Shown here piece by piece: positions 41,384 through 51,902 of a stretch of DNA of 64,000 nucleotides. Each line of letters begins with the position of its first letter. Within the stretch, counting starts at the first letter, position 1. Under the pieces are notes generated by a model. That model did no database searches. It saw nothing but the letters and a program-made list of their open reading frames with translations, and had not been told where the DNA came from. The translations under genes and the position numbers were made by a program. This stretch comes from Rugalucina vietnamica (lineage: Eukaryota > Mollusca > Bivalvia > Lucinida > Lucinidae): contig OZ024879.1 of the NCBI GenBank assembly GCA_964017185.1, positions 30,262,383 through 30,326,382 on the forward strand, read 5' to 3'.

Positions 41384-42646
41384 CTAGAACTCAGAAATAT
41401 AATCTCTCATCCATCGAGGTTTCCTGACAACACGCTTGTGTCTTGTCTCAACAAAAGGTTCTTCGTCATCTGAGGTTTCAGCTCTATCCATCTGCTCATC
41501 TGGAGAATCATACCTGCCCGATTCTTGGTCAACCGGTTCAGGCACTCCTCTTTCTTCTGATTCTCCTATCAATGTTTGTTTTCTTGCCTTTCGAACTCTG
41601 TTGACGTGAATAACTTGTAAGGTTCCATTTCTGCCACAATTGATGTTCAACAAAACATCTGAAAGCTTTTCAACAACCTGAAATGGACCTTTCCAAAATT
41701 GTTTGAATTTGACTGTCTCTCCTGGTTTCTTGACAGGAAACAGTACATACACCCTGTCATCAGTATTAAAGTTTTCCATAGATACTCTTTTGTCATGTGT
41801 CTTCTTCTGTCTCAGAATCGCCATTCCAGTGTTCTCTCTGACAAAAGCGTGGACAGATTCTAGTCTATCCTGAAGATCCCAGACCCATTCATTGGCTGGT
41901 ACTGGCTTTACATTTGTAGGCATTTGATAAATGAGATCCAGAGGGGTTCTTGTGTTGTGACCAAGCATAATCATGTTAGGACTGGTCCCTGTGCTTTCAT
42001 GCTCTGTAGCCCTATATGCCATTGTCACATATGGTAGGAGCAGATCCCAATTTGAGTGGTTCTCATTTATGTAAGCCCGAAGCATTGAACACAAGGTTTT
42101 ATTAAACCTTTCAACCATGCCATCGGACTGGGGGTGATAGGGAGTTGTGCGTGTCTTGTCAATTTGCAACAAGTCACACATCTCTGCAAATAATTTGCTT
42201 TCGAACTGGCGCCCCTGGTCCGAATGTAATTGGTCTGGTACTCCAAATCTTGTGAATAGTTGTTCAACCAACAATCTTGCTACCGTAGACGCCTCCATAT
42301 TGCTCATGGGGTAACACTCTGTCCACTTACTGAAATAATCTGACACCACGAGGACGTATTTGTTTCCACGCTCCGTTACTGGAAGTTCACCCAATATGTC
42401 TACTGCTATCCTTTCCATAGGATATCCACTTCTGGCAACTTTCATGGGTGCCCTTTTTGTTGGAATAGGGTCCTTCCCTTTTTGGCAAATTTCACACCCT
42501 GTTACATATATCTTTACATCTTGTTCTAGTCCCGGCCAGTAGTAATTCTGTCTAACTTTGCTCAAAGTTTTCTTGATGCCGAGGTGCCCTGACGAAGGAA
42601 CGTCATGTGACAATCGAAGCACAAGTCTTTTCTGTGACTGTGGCAC
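41384..42646 (-). CDS. Gypsy integrase region, severed from the rest of pol
   Basis: The frame of 420 codons starts in the zinc-binding HHCC domain (SHDVPSSGHLG, then CEICQKGK). The catalytic core follows, with AVDILGELPV, DYFSKWTECYP and DQGRQFESKLF, and the third acidic residue lies in the region after MVERFNKTL. It ends in a basic tail (RKPRWMRDY). It would join element cDNA to host DNA. It no longer has its own upstream pol sequence because a 5.4-kb element sits at its N-terminal edge; the first Met is not a natural start. No chromodomain is visible. Confidence 0.85.
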   Translation of the reverse strand: MPQSQKRLVLRLSHDVPSSGHLGIKKTLSKVRQNYYWPGLEQDVKIYVTGCEICQKGKDPIPTKRAPMKVARSGYPMERIAVDILGELPVTERGNKYVLVVSDYFSKWTECYPMSNMEASTVARLLVEQLFTRFGVPDQLHSDQGRQFESKLFAEMCDLLQIDKTRTTPYHPQSDGMVERFNKTLCSMLRAYINENHSNWDLLLPYVTMAYRATEHESTGTSPNMIMLGHNTRTPLDLIYQMPTNVKPVPANEWVWDLQDRLESVHAFVRENTGMAILRQKKTHDKRVSMENFNTDDRVYVLFPVKKPGETVKFKQFWKGPFQVVEKLSDVLLNINCGRNGTLQVIHVNRVRKARKQTLIGESEERGVPEPVDQESGRYDSPDEQMDRAETSDDEEPFVETRHKRVVRKPRWMRDYISEF

Positions 42647-43554
42647 TATTGCCTGCTACTCCAGTCCCTGAGGGGTCATTCGTGTGCACGAGAGGTCCAG
42701 AGAAAATTTTTCCATAAATGGTTAGAGACATATCTGAGGTGCAAGAAAATCGAGGGTGATTGGCTGAAATCATGGTGCGGTCCGAGAAATCCAAGATGGC
42801 CGCGAAGATGGCGGCCGATTTTCTTGAAAATGACTATACACATAAAATTAGCTACCACAACATGCTTTCATTTCATTTTTGGAATCAAAATGATTATATT
42901 AGAAAAGAATAGATACAAATAGAATGTTTCATGCCATTTTGTAATGGTTAAACGTCAAAAATATTTTTCAGGGGCCTGAAAACCATAGAAAATTGGTCAA
43001 ATTTTGATGAAAATATGAGGACGGGGTGGCAACTGTTTCCTTCACTGTCATTCTTATTGATATAATGCTTAGAAAACACTATTTAAACTTTAATTAGTCG
43101 TTAGGCTAAATCACTAAGTTCTTTTAAAGGCTTTATTCTGACCCTGATGTCTGATAAAAGTGCCTCAAAAGTGGGTGGGGTAAACAGACCCTTTCGACAA
43201 AAATAACCATTAAGCTTGATTAAGTTGTCACAACTTGCTTCTAATTAGTTATTCTGACATAAAATATTTAGAATATATAAAAAGTGATTCAAATACATGC
43301 GTTCATCAATTTTACCCGAACTTAACGCCAAACATCTAAGACCAGGATCAGAATAATGTCCAAAATTTGTCACATTTTAATGAAAATATGACAATGTGTG
43401 CAACATTTTCCTTTAATTTCATCTTTTGCTTGATCATAGCTTTCTCAAAATAAAATGGTAAAGATGCCTTAATAATTAAGGTCTTTGAATGCATTTATTC
43501 TGGTTTTGCTTTGCCTTAAAGTGGGTGGGGTAAGCACACCTTTTTACAAAAAGG

Positions 43555-43800
43555 TACAAGTAGGCAAAGATCAGGAAAAGGCACAATCAGAAAAAGATTC
43601 CCACTCCAAAAACCGAGATGGGAAAAAACTAAATTAACAATCAGGTACTTATACCATGAAAACATATCGTAAGCCGAATGAGCAGCTATTTCCCAATAGG
43701 TTACCTAAACTTAATTAAAATATGAAAACATACATAAGGAGCCAACAGCTCAAAAATTTTAAACACCAAGGCGTAAAACAAAAAGAACCACCACAGAAAT
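43555..43800 (-). mobile_element. Penelope-like 3' tail, reversed fragment
   Basis: GGTACAAGTAGGCAAAGATC and AACCACCACAGAAATATGAC match the complement of 7690-7960. It lies inside the foldback element. Confidence 0.75.
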
Positions 43801-44290
43801 ATGACTATTTTTAAAATGACTTTTAACCACCACAGAACACTGACTTATAAATCTCAGCTAGCTATTACAACTTGCGTCTGCTTAGTATTTTGGATGCTAT
43901 ATTCTTAGTAGTAAGGAAGAGATAAAAATACATGGCTAAGTACAATTTTTGCCTGATGTAACACCAGTGGGATAAATGCATGCTATGTCATCTTTGCCTG
44001 GCATAACACCAAACTATGATACAGGCCAGAACAATGTCAGGAAACTGTCAAATTGTGATTACATTATACAAAACAATGAGCAGGGCCTTTTACTTTACTG
44101 TCACCCACTATTCTAGATCAGCTGGCTAACCTGCATTTCGATACATTTGTGACCTCGCTCCACTTCCGTGTGAAGAGGTCTAACAGAGCACCGATGGACA
44201 TGGAAATATTCCGTCTACCACTATTCATGTATTACTAAGACCAGAGGAGGCTCACCTGATCTTGACAGTTTTCAGTTGAAAAAAAAATCA
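43800..44290. other. Interior of the foldback element, nothing recognised
   Basis: AT-rich sequence, with ATCTTTGCCTGGCATAACAC and a similar upstream block as the only internal repetition. No frame is supported. Confidence 0.4.
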
Positions 44291-44311
44291 TTACATGTTA
44301 CACACGTAAAG

Positions 44312-45010
44312 GTTATAACTTAAATGTTATGTGACAGTCTGCATGCTAAGCTTTTAACCCAATCATGGTTTGATAACTATGCTGCCTTCTTTATTTTCAC
44401 GCAGGTGGGTCAGGCGTCAGATTCTGATGACTAATGACGGCCCCGATATAAAGCTATTCATTTTAGTTGGTTAGGGCCAGAGCTTCTTGTCTGTTGCTTG
44501 GTCCACAGGGGTTTAACTGTTTTTTTTTTCTTTTGCTCCAGATTTCAGTAAGTTAAATGGCGACTAGGTATCTCCATCTTCTGACAGCTTACTGAATATA
44601 TGAGTCCTCGTTTTTAATTCATCACGGTGGTTATCATGATTTATTTGTTTGTCCTTGATGACTCATTTACTAGTTACAGATTCATCATGAGGGCCGAACA
44701 ACTAACTAAATGTTGTGAACTACTGCAGAATATGAGGGTGAGGTTAGAGCTCTGTAAACCCCCCCCCCACCCCCCTCCCAGTAATTTTATATATCTGATC
44801 TTTCCAAGGCGATACTTCTGTTGTGGTCATATTTGTTTTGGGTTTTGGAGTCGAATTTCTGTGCTGTTTGAACCTTACGTACGTTTTCATAGTTTTAGTT
44901 AAGTTCGGTTAACTGTGTGGCCGCGTATTGGGAAATAGCTGCTCACTCAGTTAAGGATATGTTCTCTATGTATTCGTACCTTATTGTCAGTTTAGATTTT
45001 TTAGATTTTT
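44312..45010 (+). mobile_element. Penelope-like element, 5'-truncated copy
   Basis: It starts GGTTATAACTTAAATGTTAT, the RT C-terminal coding end, which is frameshifted here. It continues through AGCTATTCATTTTAGTTGG and the 3' tail as far as TTTTTCCCGCCTCGG. It faces the reversed fragment at 43555-43800. Confidence 0.75.
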
Positions 45011-46010
45011 CCCGCCTCGGTATTGTTGCTACACACAATATACAAGCTCTAAGGCTCATGGTTTTAGAAGAAGCTTTTTGTATACTTTATCTGTTGTAGG
45101 AATATGGGAACTATTGTCCCCTCGGGGTGCGGGGTGGGGCCATTTTCAACCCCAGTGGCAACATTTGCTGGATCTATGTATCGTAAAGCACAATACAAGA
45201 TCATTGCATACTTTGAGCCTTGCAGTTCTAGAGAAGAAGATTTGTTCCTATAATAAGCATATGAATGACAGATAATGAGGCCCCTGTGGCATAGTCTGAA
45301 TGGACTGCATGATTCTTTAACATTGCCTCACACAATATATAAAAGCTCTAAGCGTCCTGGTTTCTGAGAAGGTTTTTGTGTGTTTTACCATTGTAAGAAT
45401 ATGGGAGTATATATAACCTCAGGATGGGGCTATATTTGACCCCGTGGGCTGGATTGTCTCTCATTTTTGCTGCATACTTGATATCCCTGCTTTGGGTATT
45501 GTGGTTTCAGAGAAGATTTTTTCATGTTTTTTTCTTATCATAAGCCTATTGCAGACCAAAGTGACATGGTTGGCAATATTTATAAAGGGAACTACTATCC
45601 ACCGCTATACACAAAATATAAAAGCCCGGGACTTTGTGATTTCAGAGAGAAAACATTTAATGGCTTTCCTATTGTAAGTCTATGGGGGCTAATGACCCTC
45701 AGTGCTTAGTCAGTTTGGACCCAGGGGCATGATTGGCAAGATTTATGTAGGGTACCACTAAACATTGTAACATACTGAATATACAAGCTCTAGCTTCAGT
45801 GGTTTTAGAGAAGACTTTTGCCATTATAAGCCTACATGGCAGCTATTTATTTGTTTGGACTACCACACATAGCTACATACACTATAAAGAAGCTCTGGGT
45901 CTTGTGTTTTCCCAGTGTAAGTCTATGATAGACGACGATGGATAGTCTTGCTATCTAATAAGCTCACTTGATAAGCCTTTGGCTCAGGTAAGCTATAAAG
46001 GCTTTATAGT
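45010..46010. repeat. Degenerate tandem repeat, ~180-bp units
   Basis: The block ATACAAGCTCTAAGGCTCAT followed by GGTTTTAGAAGAAG recurs in altered form near 45185-45245, 45340-45375, 45490-45520, 45600-45665, 45780-45815 and 45890-45920. It ends with CTCACTTGATAAGCCTTTGG and GGCTCAGGTAAGCTATAAAG, like the end of the 453-bp-unit elements in reverse. Open frames in it are not treated as genes. Confidence 0.55.
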
Positions 46011-46149
46011 TTTGAAGAGGAGCATGATAAACAAATGATTTTTTTTTTCTTTTTTTATTTTGATTTCAATTCAACTGTCTTACATGGGTGGGGTAAATAA
46101 ACACCATAAATGGAAAATAGCCATATTTCTTTTACTAAGGTGGTCATTA

Positions 46150-46810
46150 CTTGTAAAAATAAATAAGATATAAAAGTTTGATCCTTTGGAAGCAATGAAA
46201 ACGTTCAAAGGGAGGAAGTGTGGGCCATATTGCGAAATTTCGGGTACTGAACCGTCATCAGTGACCCTTTCTAAAACCGGTGACGATATAAGACTTGTAA
46301 AGCACTTATATTAATCCTACTTCCGATTTAACTTTAAGAATAACATAGAATGATTAGATCCTTTAGAAGAAGTAAACCATTTAAACGGTTAAGTACAATG
46401 TTTGGTAATGAAACCTCATCAATTCATCTTTGACCCTCAAAAAACTGGCAACGAAAGCCAGGATTTCAAGATGTTTACATCATCAAAGACTCATATTCCC
46501 AAAGGGGCCAGATTATATAAATAGTGTTAAGAAGATGTAACTTAACATATCTGTTTGAAATAATTCAAATACTCTTATCGATCCCAAATGATCTAAAGAA
46601 AAATATAATCTGCACTATAGATGAAATACGGGGCGACTTTTAGAGGCACCACATGGCACGACACCAGTTGCAGTAATACCAAAGAAAATGCAATTATTTG
46701 ATCTTTTGGAAGCAGTAAAAACATTTAAAGGGTGAAGGTGGGCATGGGCCAAATTGTACAATTTGGGGTAACAAACCTTCATATGACCCTTTACAAGCAT
46801 TCTTCAAGCA
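46150..46810 (+). repeat. Dispersed repeats inside the foldback element
   Basis: GATCCTTTGGAAGCAATGAA at 46180 and GATCTTTTGGAAGCAGTAAA at 46700 start two copies of the family, separated by TAATCTGCACTATAGATGAA and a diverged GGCACCACATGGCACGACACC end. Confidence 0.75.
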
Positions 46811-48078
46811 AAATATCAAATTGAATACTGAGTGAAATTTACATTAAATAGGACAAATCACATACGTTTTTCTGATACAAATTTAAGATATTTAGTGTCA
46901 AGGATGGGTAAAGTGGCTTGAAAGCATGCATTTATAATACATTTTATCCATTTTAAATATTTCGCGTAAAAATTGCTAAGTAGAAGCAAGTTGTGATAGC
47001 TTAATTAAGTTCAAAATTTATTTTTGATGAAAGGGTTTGTTTACCCCACCCACTATTAAGGCACTTTTATCTGAATTCAAGATCAGAATAAACCCATTCA
47101 AAGAAATTAATCAAATAGGCTAAGTACTGTCTAATCAAAGTTTAAAAGGTGTTTTCTAAGCATAATAAAGCATTATATCATTAATGAGTGATAGTGAAGG
47201 TAACAGTTGTACAACGTCTTCATATTTTCATCAAAATTTGACAAATGTTGTGTACCGGTAGTGTTCAGGCCCCTGAGAATATTTTTGATGTTTAGCCATG
47301 ATAAAATGAATGAAACATTTTGTTTGTATCACTTCTCTTCTTATATAATTATTTTAAGTCCAAAAACCAAGTAAAATCATGTTGTGGTTGCTAATTTGAT
47401 GTATACAGCCATTTTCAAGAAAATCGGCCACGATCTTGGTGGCCATCTTGGATTTTTCTCACCAAAATTGTGTTAAATTGTGTTAAATTGCTTAGAGCAT
47501 GTATTTGTATCATTTTTTACCTATTATAAACATTTTATGTCAAAATAACTAATTAGAAGCAAGTTGTGACAACTTAATTTAGTTAAATGGATTTTTTGTC
47601 GAAAGGGTCTGTTTACCCCACCCACATTTGAGGCACTTTTATCAGACATCAGGGTCAGAATAAAGCCTTTTAAAGAACTTAGTCATTTAGCCTAATGACA
47701 AATTTATGTTTAAATGGTGTTTTCTAAGCATTTTATCAATAATGAGTGACAGTGAAGGAAACAGTTGTACCCCATCCTCATATTTTCATCAAAATTTGAC
47801 CAATTTTGTATGGTTTTCAGGCCCCTGAAAAATATTTTTGATATTTAGCGATTATAAAATGACATGAAACATTCTATTTGTATCCATTCTCTTCTAATAT
47901 AATCATTTTGAGTCGAAAAAACAAGTAAAAGCATGTTGTGGTAGCTAATTTTATGTATACAGTCATTATCAAGAAAATCGGCCGCCATCTTGGCAGCCAT
48001 CTTGGATTTCTCGGACCGCACCATGATTTCAGCCGATCACCCTCGATTTTCTTGCACCTCAGATATGTCTGTAACCAT

Positions 48079-50550
48079 TTATGGAAAAATTTTCTCTGGA
48101 CCTCTCGTGCACACGAATGACCCCTCAGGGACTGTATTATGCCAATTTATTATGCCTGTGTCCTGAACCTCATATTTTCGTACCACCAACTCATTGTGTA
48201 TCTCAAGTCTTTCCCACTGACCTACTAATGTTTTCACGACATAGCTTTCCCGCGCTATGTCTGCTGGGCCTGGTTTTTCTCCTCTCTCTAACCAGCCTTT
48301 GATTAAACAAATATCTCTATCTCCTTCCTGCAACGACTTCAAGTCAGGCCTGTCCTGTTCAGAAGTTCCAACAACGTTTAAGGCATGTCCACTTACTTTG
48401 TCACTCTTACTACATTGATGGCACGGGATCCTACTGACCCCATCAGCGTTATTATGTAACCTTCCGGGTCTATGTTCAACCTTCATATCATAGGAGGAAA
48501 GCGTCTCTATCCAGCGAGCAATTTGTCCCTCTGGATTTTTGAAATTCATCAGCCATTTCAAAGAGCTGTGATCTGTTCTCACAAGGAATTTTTTACCATA
48601 CAAGTAATGCTTGAAATGTTTGACGAACGTTACCAGTGCCAGCAACTCCTTCCTGGTAACACAATATCGACGTTCTGTCTTTGAAAGTGTTCTACTTGCA
48701 TAAGCAATAGCATGTTCCTCTCCATCAATCTTCTGCGAGATCACGGCCCCTATGCTCTGGTCGCAAGCATCTACGTCCAGAATAAAGCTCTTACTGAAGT
48801 CAGGGTGAGCCAAGATGGGAGCACTTATCAATTTATTCTTCAGCTGAAAAAATGCGTCTTGGCATTCCTCTGTCCATTTAAATCTTGACTCCTTTTCTGT
48901 TAATTTGTGGAGGGGTTTGGCTATCTCGGAGAACCGAAAAATGAACCGACGATAATAGCTACAGAACCCTAGAAAAGATCTCACTTCTTTCACATTCGTT
49001 GGCACTGGCCAGTTACGAACACATTCCGTCTTCTTTGGGTCTGTGCTGATACCTTCTTCTGAGATTACATGTCCGAGAAATTCTACCCTTTTGGCAAACA
49101 GCTGACACTTCCTGGCTTTTAATTTTAATCCAGCTTCTTGTAACCTTGCCAGAACATCATCAAGATCATTTACCATGTCATCGAACGTCTTCCCACAGAC
49201 TATGATGTCGTCAAGGTACACTAAGCATGTTTCCCAATGCAGTCCAGCTAGCACTATTTCAACCAGCCTCTCGAATGTCGCTGGCGCATTACAGAGCCCG
49301 AATGGCAAAACTTTGAACTCGAACAAACCTTTTCTACTGATGAATGCTGTTTTCTTTCTGTCTTCTTGGTCAAGCTCCACTTGCCAATATCCGGAATTCA
49401 TGTCCAAACAAGAAAACCAACATGATCCTGCTAGCTGATCTAAGGATTCGTCTATTCTGGGCAGTGGGTAAGCATCCTTTATCGTGACATCATTCAATCT
49501 GCGACAATCGACACAAAAGCGTTTGCTTCCATCCTTTTTCTTTACTAGTACAATGCCACTGGCCCATGGACTCTTTGAGGGTGTGATGACATCCTTCTGC
49601 AACATATTGTCGATTTGCTCGTCCATCTCTTTCTGCATATGGTATGGAACCCTTCTAAGTGGCTGTTTGATGGGCTGTGCATCACCTGTTGGTATTCGAT
49701 GCTTCAAAACCCCAGTTCGTCCAATATCATCATCAGTTTCAGAAAACACTGATGAGTACTTGTTTAGCAGGTGAGCAACTCGTTTCTGTTGGCTACTACT
49801 CATGCCTTCAACCGTTCTCTGGTATAAATCAGCTAGATGTTCTGGAACTGCTTTTCCAACTGGTGTAGCCTTGTTCTTTACTTTTTGTACCTCGGTGACA
49901 GAACATGCATTGGCTATGTTAGTCCCAGGGTATATGCTGCATGTTTCATCAGAAACGTTCATAAGCCGTACTGGTACTGTGTTCTGGCTGTATGTCAAGG
50001 TTTTAGCAACCATTGCTTTTCCCTTCTTGAGGAAATTATCTGATGGCTCAATCATGCATAATCTGCCATTTTCAAGGGTGGACTCAACCATCTTCCCTTG
50101 GATTATTTTCTCTGACCGAGGTGGTATTTGGATCATTTCTCTGGCAATGATTCTACTGCATCCAATATAGCCGAGGCTGTCCAATTTTACTGAACGGTCT
50201 TGTATGTCCAGAGTTTCCTTTGCAACATCTATTTTACAATTCATCTTCTTCAAGAAATCAAGACCCAATATCAGCTCATTGTCTATATTTGCTATCACCA
50301 CATCCAGATAGCACAAGTAATCCGCTACTTTAAGTTGAACCCTTGTTCTTCCTGTCACTTCTATTGGACTCCCCGATGCGGTAGAAATGTTTTGATCAAA
50401 TGCGATCAGAGTAAGTTTTGAACGGTCCAATGTTTCCCAGACCTTTGTAGATATTATGGTCAAGGTAGCTCCAGTATCTAGTAGGCAGTTAATTGGCTGG
50501 CCGTTCACAAGCGCTGAAACAAACAACCCAGAGTTGTGTATGCCAGACAC
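48079..50550 (-). CDS. Gypsy pol: protease, reverse transcriptase and RNase H
   Basis: The frame of 823 codons has, in order, an aspartic protease (LLDTGATLTIIS, near residue 25), RT with VDCRRLND, LPFGLCNAPATFERLV and VYLDDIIV (catalytic YLDD), and RNase H with DVDACDQSIGAVIS and TDHSSLKWLM. A linker then reaches the edge of the inserted foldback element, and the last dozen or so residues are encoded by the insert. The frame is open upstream of 50550 and holds a zinc knuckle CFTCGSEDHLARDC at about 50620-50660, in frame with gag. The natural product would be part of a gag-pol polyprotein; the insertion removes the integrase. Confidence 0.9.
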   Translation of the reverse strand: MSGIHNSGLFVSALVNGQPINCLLDTGATLTIISTKVWETLDRSKLTLIAFDQNISTASGSPIEVTGRTRVQLKVADYLCYLDVVIANIDNELILGLDFLKKMNCKIDVAKETLDIQDRSVKLDSLGYIGCSRIIAREMIQIPPRSEKIIQGKMVESTLENGRLCMIEPSDNFLKKGKAMVAKTLTYSQNTVPVRLMNVSDETCSIYPGTNIANACSVTEVQKVKNKATPVGKAVPEHLADLYQRTVEGMSSSQQKRVAHLLNKYSSVFSETDDDIGRTGVLKHRIPTGDAQPIKQPLRRVPYHMQKEMDEQIDNMLQKDVITPSKSPWASGIVLVKKKDGSKRFCVDCRRLNDVTIKDAYPLPRIDESLDQLAGSCWFSCLDMNSGYWQVELDQEDRKKTAFISRKGLFEFKVLPFGLCNAPATFERLVEIVLAGLHWETCLVYLDDIIVCGKTFDDMVNDLDDVLARLQEAGLKLKARKCQLFAKRVEFLGHVISEEGISTDPKKTECVRNWPVPTNVKEVRSFLGFCSYYRRFIFRFSEIAKPLHKLTEKESRFKWTEECQDAFFQLKNKLISAPILAHPDFSKSFILDVDACDQSIGAVISQKIDGEEHAIAYASRTLSKTERRYCVTRKELLALVTFVKHFKHYLYGKKFLVRTDHSSLKWLMNFKNPEGQIARWIETLSSYDMKVEHRPGRLHNNADGVSRIPCHQCSKSDKVSGHALNVVGTSEQDRPDLKSLQEGDRDICLIKGWLERGEKPGPADIARESYVVKTLVGQWERLEIHNELVVRKYEVQDTGIINWHNTVPEGSFVCTRGPEKIFP

Positions 50551-50772
50551 CTTGGCACTCTTCCCAGAACCTTTGTCCTTGTCCTGCTGCTGATTTCCCG
50601 ATTTTGCTTGGTTCTGCTCACAGTCTCTTGCTAAATGATCTTCTGAGCCACATGTGAAACATCTTCGTTTCCAGGTCTGTCTCTCAGACGAGTTTTGTGT
50701 GCGTGGGTATGGTATGGGTCTCTGATAAGGCCTCCGATCACCCTGTGATCTACCATCCCTGTATTCTGATTT

Positions 50773-51792
50773 CTAAGCCTTCAGTGATTTCAGCTCCTTC
50801 TGAATCAGCTGAAGTGTATTTGTCAAAGCTTCGAACTTATCACTTTGACTGTCCGACTTTGAATCGGTGCTCGTCTTCTGCTCCATGGCATTGGTTGAGC
50901 GCAAATACCCTTCACCCTCAGTTTTTCGTTTCTCAGCCCTATTGTAAGCCTCGAGTTCGACAGCATGGCGAACTGCATCATTTAAATCGCTTGGCCTGGC
51001 TTGTTTCACTCGTAATCGCATGTCAGAACTATGCAGAGCGTCAATAAATTGCTCCTTGGCCAGGGTGTCCCGTACATCAATTGGTGCAGTCGGGTATGCC
51101 AAGTTTGCCAATCTTCTTATGTCCTGGCCTAATGCTGACAACGTTTCTGATGCAGTCTGTCTTCTTTCTCTTAACTGTACTCTATACAGTTCGGTCTGGT
51201 TTGGTGGAGCAAATCGCTGCTCCAACGCTTGTACCAGCTTATCATAGTCTTTGGACTGTGTTGAGAGGTTCCCGAACACGCCCTGGGCTTGTCCTCTCAA
51301 TGAAACAGCCAAGTATAAGCCTTTCTCTGTCTGACTCCATCTATTTATTTCAGCCACTGCATCAAAATGAGCCCGGTAGTCTAGCCAAGAGCCTGTGCCG
51401 TCAAACGTAGCTGGTTTCACTTTTACGCTTCCACTTGATTGTGAGCTTGGCTGAGCTACATTTGGAGTCGAGGTGATGGGCATATGTCCTGCCTCCTGCA
51501 CATTTGCAGTCCCTGGTTGTGGTCTTGGCAATGGGGTATAAGTGCCCCCTATGCTACTGTCATCATACAGCTGGGGTGGTTCCTCAGTGCCTATGTGAGC
51601 TCTTCTACCTCTGGGTATTTCTGGCAGAACCCTTCTCGGCCTTTGCTCACTAGTCTGTTCTCGCATCTCTGCATCCTCATGTTGCAGCTCGAGCTGACGC
51701 AGCTCACTTTCCAAAGAGAAAATTTCGTTCTGAAGCAGGCTGGCCTCACTCTTTTTCCTCATAACTTCCAGCCGCTTTTCAATCATCATCAC
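50773..51792 (-). CDS. Gypsy gag (N-terminal and capsid part)
   Basis: The 339 codons start MMMIEKRLEVMRKK, with a charged coiled-coil-like N-terminus and a Pro-rich middle. The capsid-like region contains FDGTGSWLDYRAHFDAVAEI and ALEQRFAPPNQ, typical of gypsy gag. It ends at a single TAG at 50775-50773. Codons continue open in the same frame beyond it, through the zinc knuckle into pol. So either the stop is read through to set the gag:pol ratio, or it is a point mutation. Capsid formation is the known role. Confidence 0.85.
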   Translation of the reverse strand: MMMIEKRLEVMRKKSEASLLQNEIFSLESELRQLELQHEDAEMREQTSEQRPRRVLPEIPRGRRAHIGTEEPPQLYDDSSIGGTYTPLPRPQPGTANVQEAGHMPITSTPNVAQPSSQSSGSVKVKPATFDGTGSWLDYRAHFDAVAEINRWSQTEKGLYLAVSLRGQAQGVFGNLSTQSKDYDKLVQALEQRFAPPNQTELYRVQLRERRQTASETLSALGQDIRRLANLAYPTAPIDVRDTLAKEQFIDALHSSDMRLRVKQARPSDLNDAVRHAVELEAYNRAEKRKTEGEGYLRSTNAMEQKTSTDSKSDSQSDKFEALTNTLQLIQKELKSLKA

Positions 51793-51902
51793 AGAGGCTT
51801 GAAGCCTTCATGGACTATCCTGATCGTCCATATTTCTTAGATTTAAGCTTGGATTCGTGATAATGTTAGTTTATCAAATATCCCACCGTTAGCTGCCACC
51901 AC

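Larger units (their letters stand above)
42655..48140. mobile_element. Foldback element nested in gypsy pol, ~5.4 kb
   Basis: The long ends are inverted: CAGTCCCTGAGGGGTCATTCG at 42668 and its complement ending at 48137. Strong similarity runs for about 640 bp (to 43310 and from 47490). A second, more diverged round of the same block lies inward (43310-43560 and 46900-47480), so each arm is a tandem pair. CAGTCCCTGAGG with a following GTGCACGAGAGGTCC is the outermost text. A few bases beyond the clean arms (TGCTACTC left, TATTA right) blur the exact target duplication. The interior is other repeats and holds no transposase. Confidence 0.8.

Noticed and set aside
44627..45709. Membrane-like short proteins
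   Set aside because: They fall in the Penelope-like tail and in degenerate tandem repeats.
49175..50421. Plus-strand frames opposite gypsy pol
   Set aside because: Antisense shadows of a recognised RT and protease frame.
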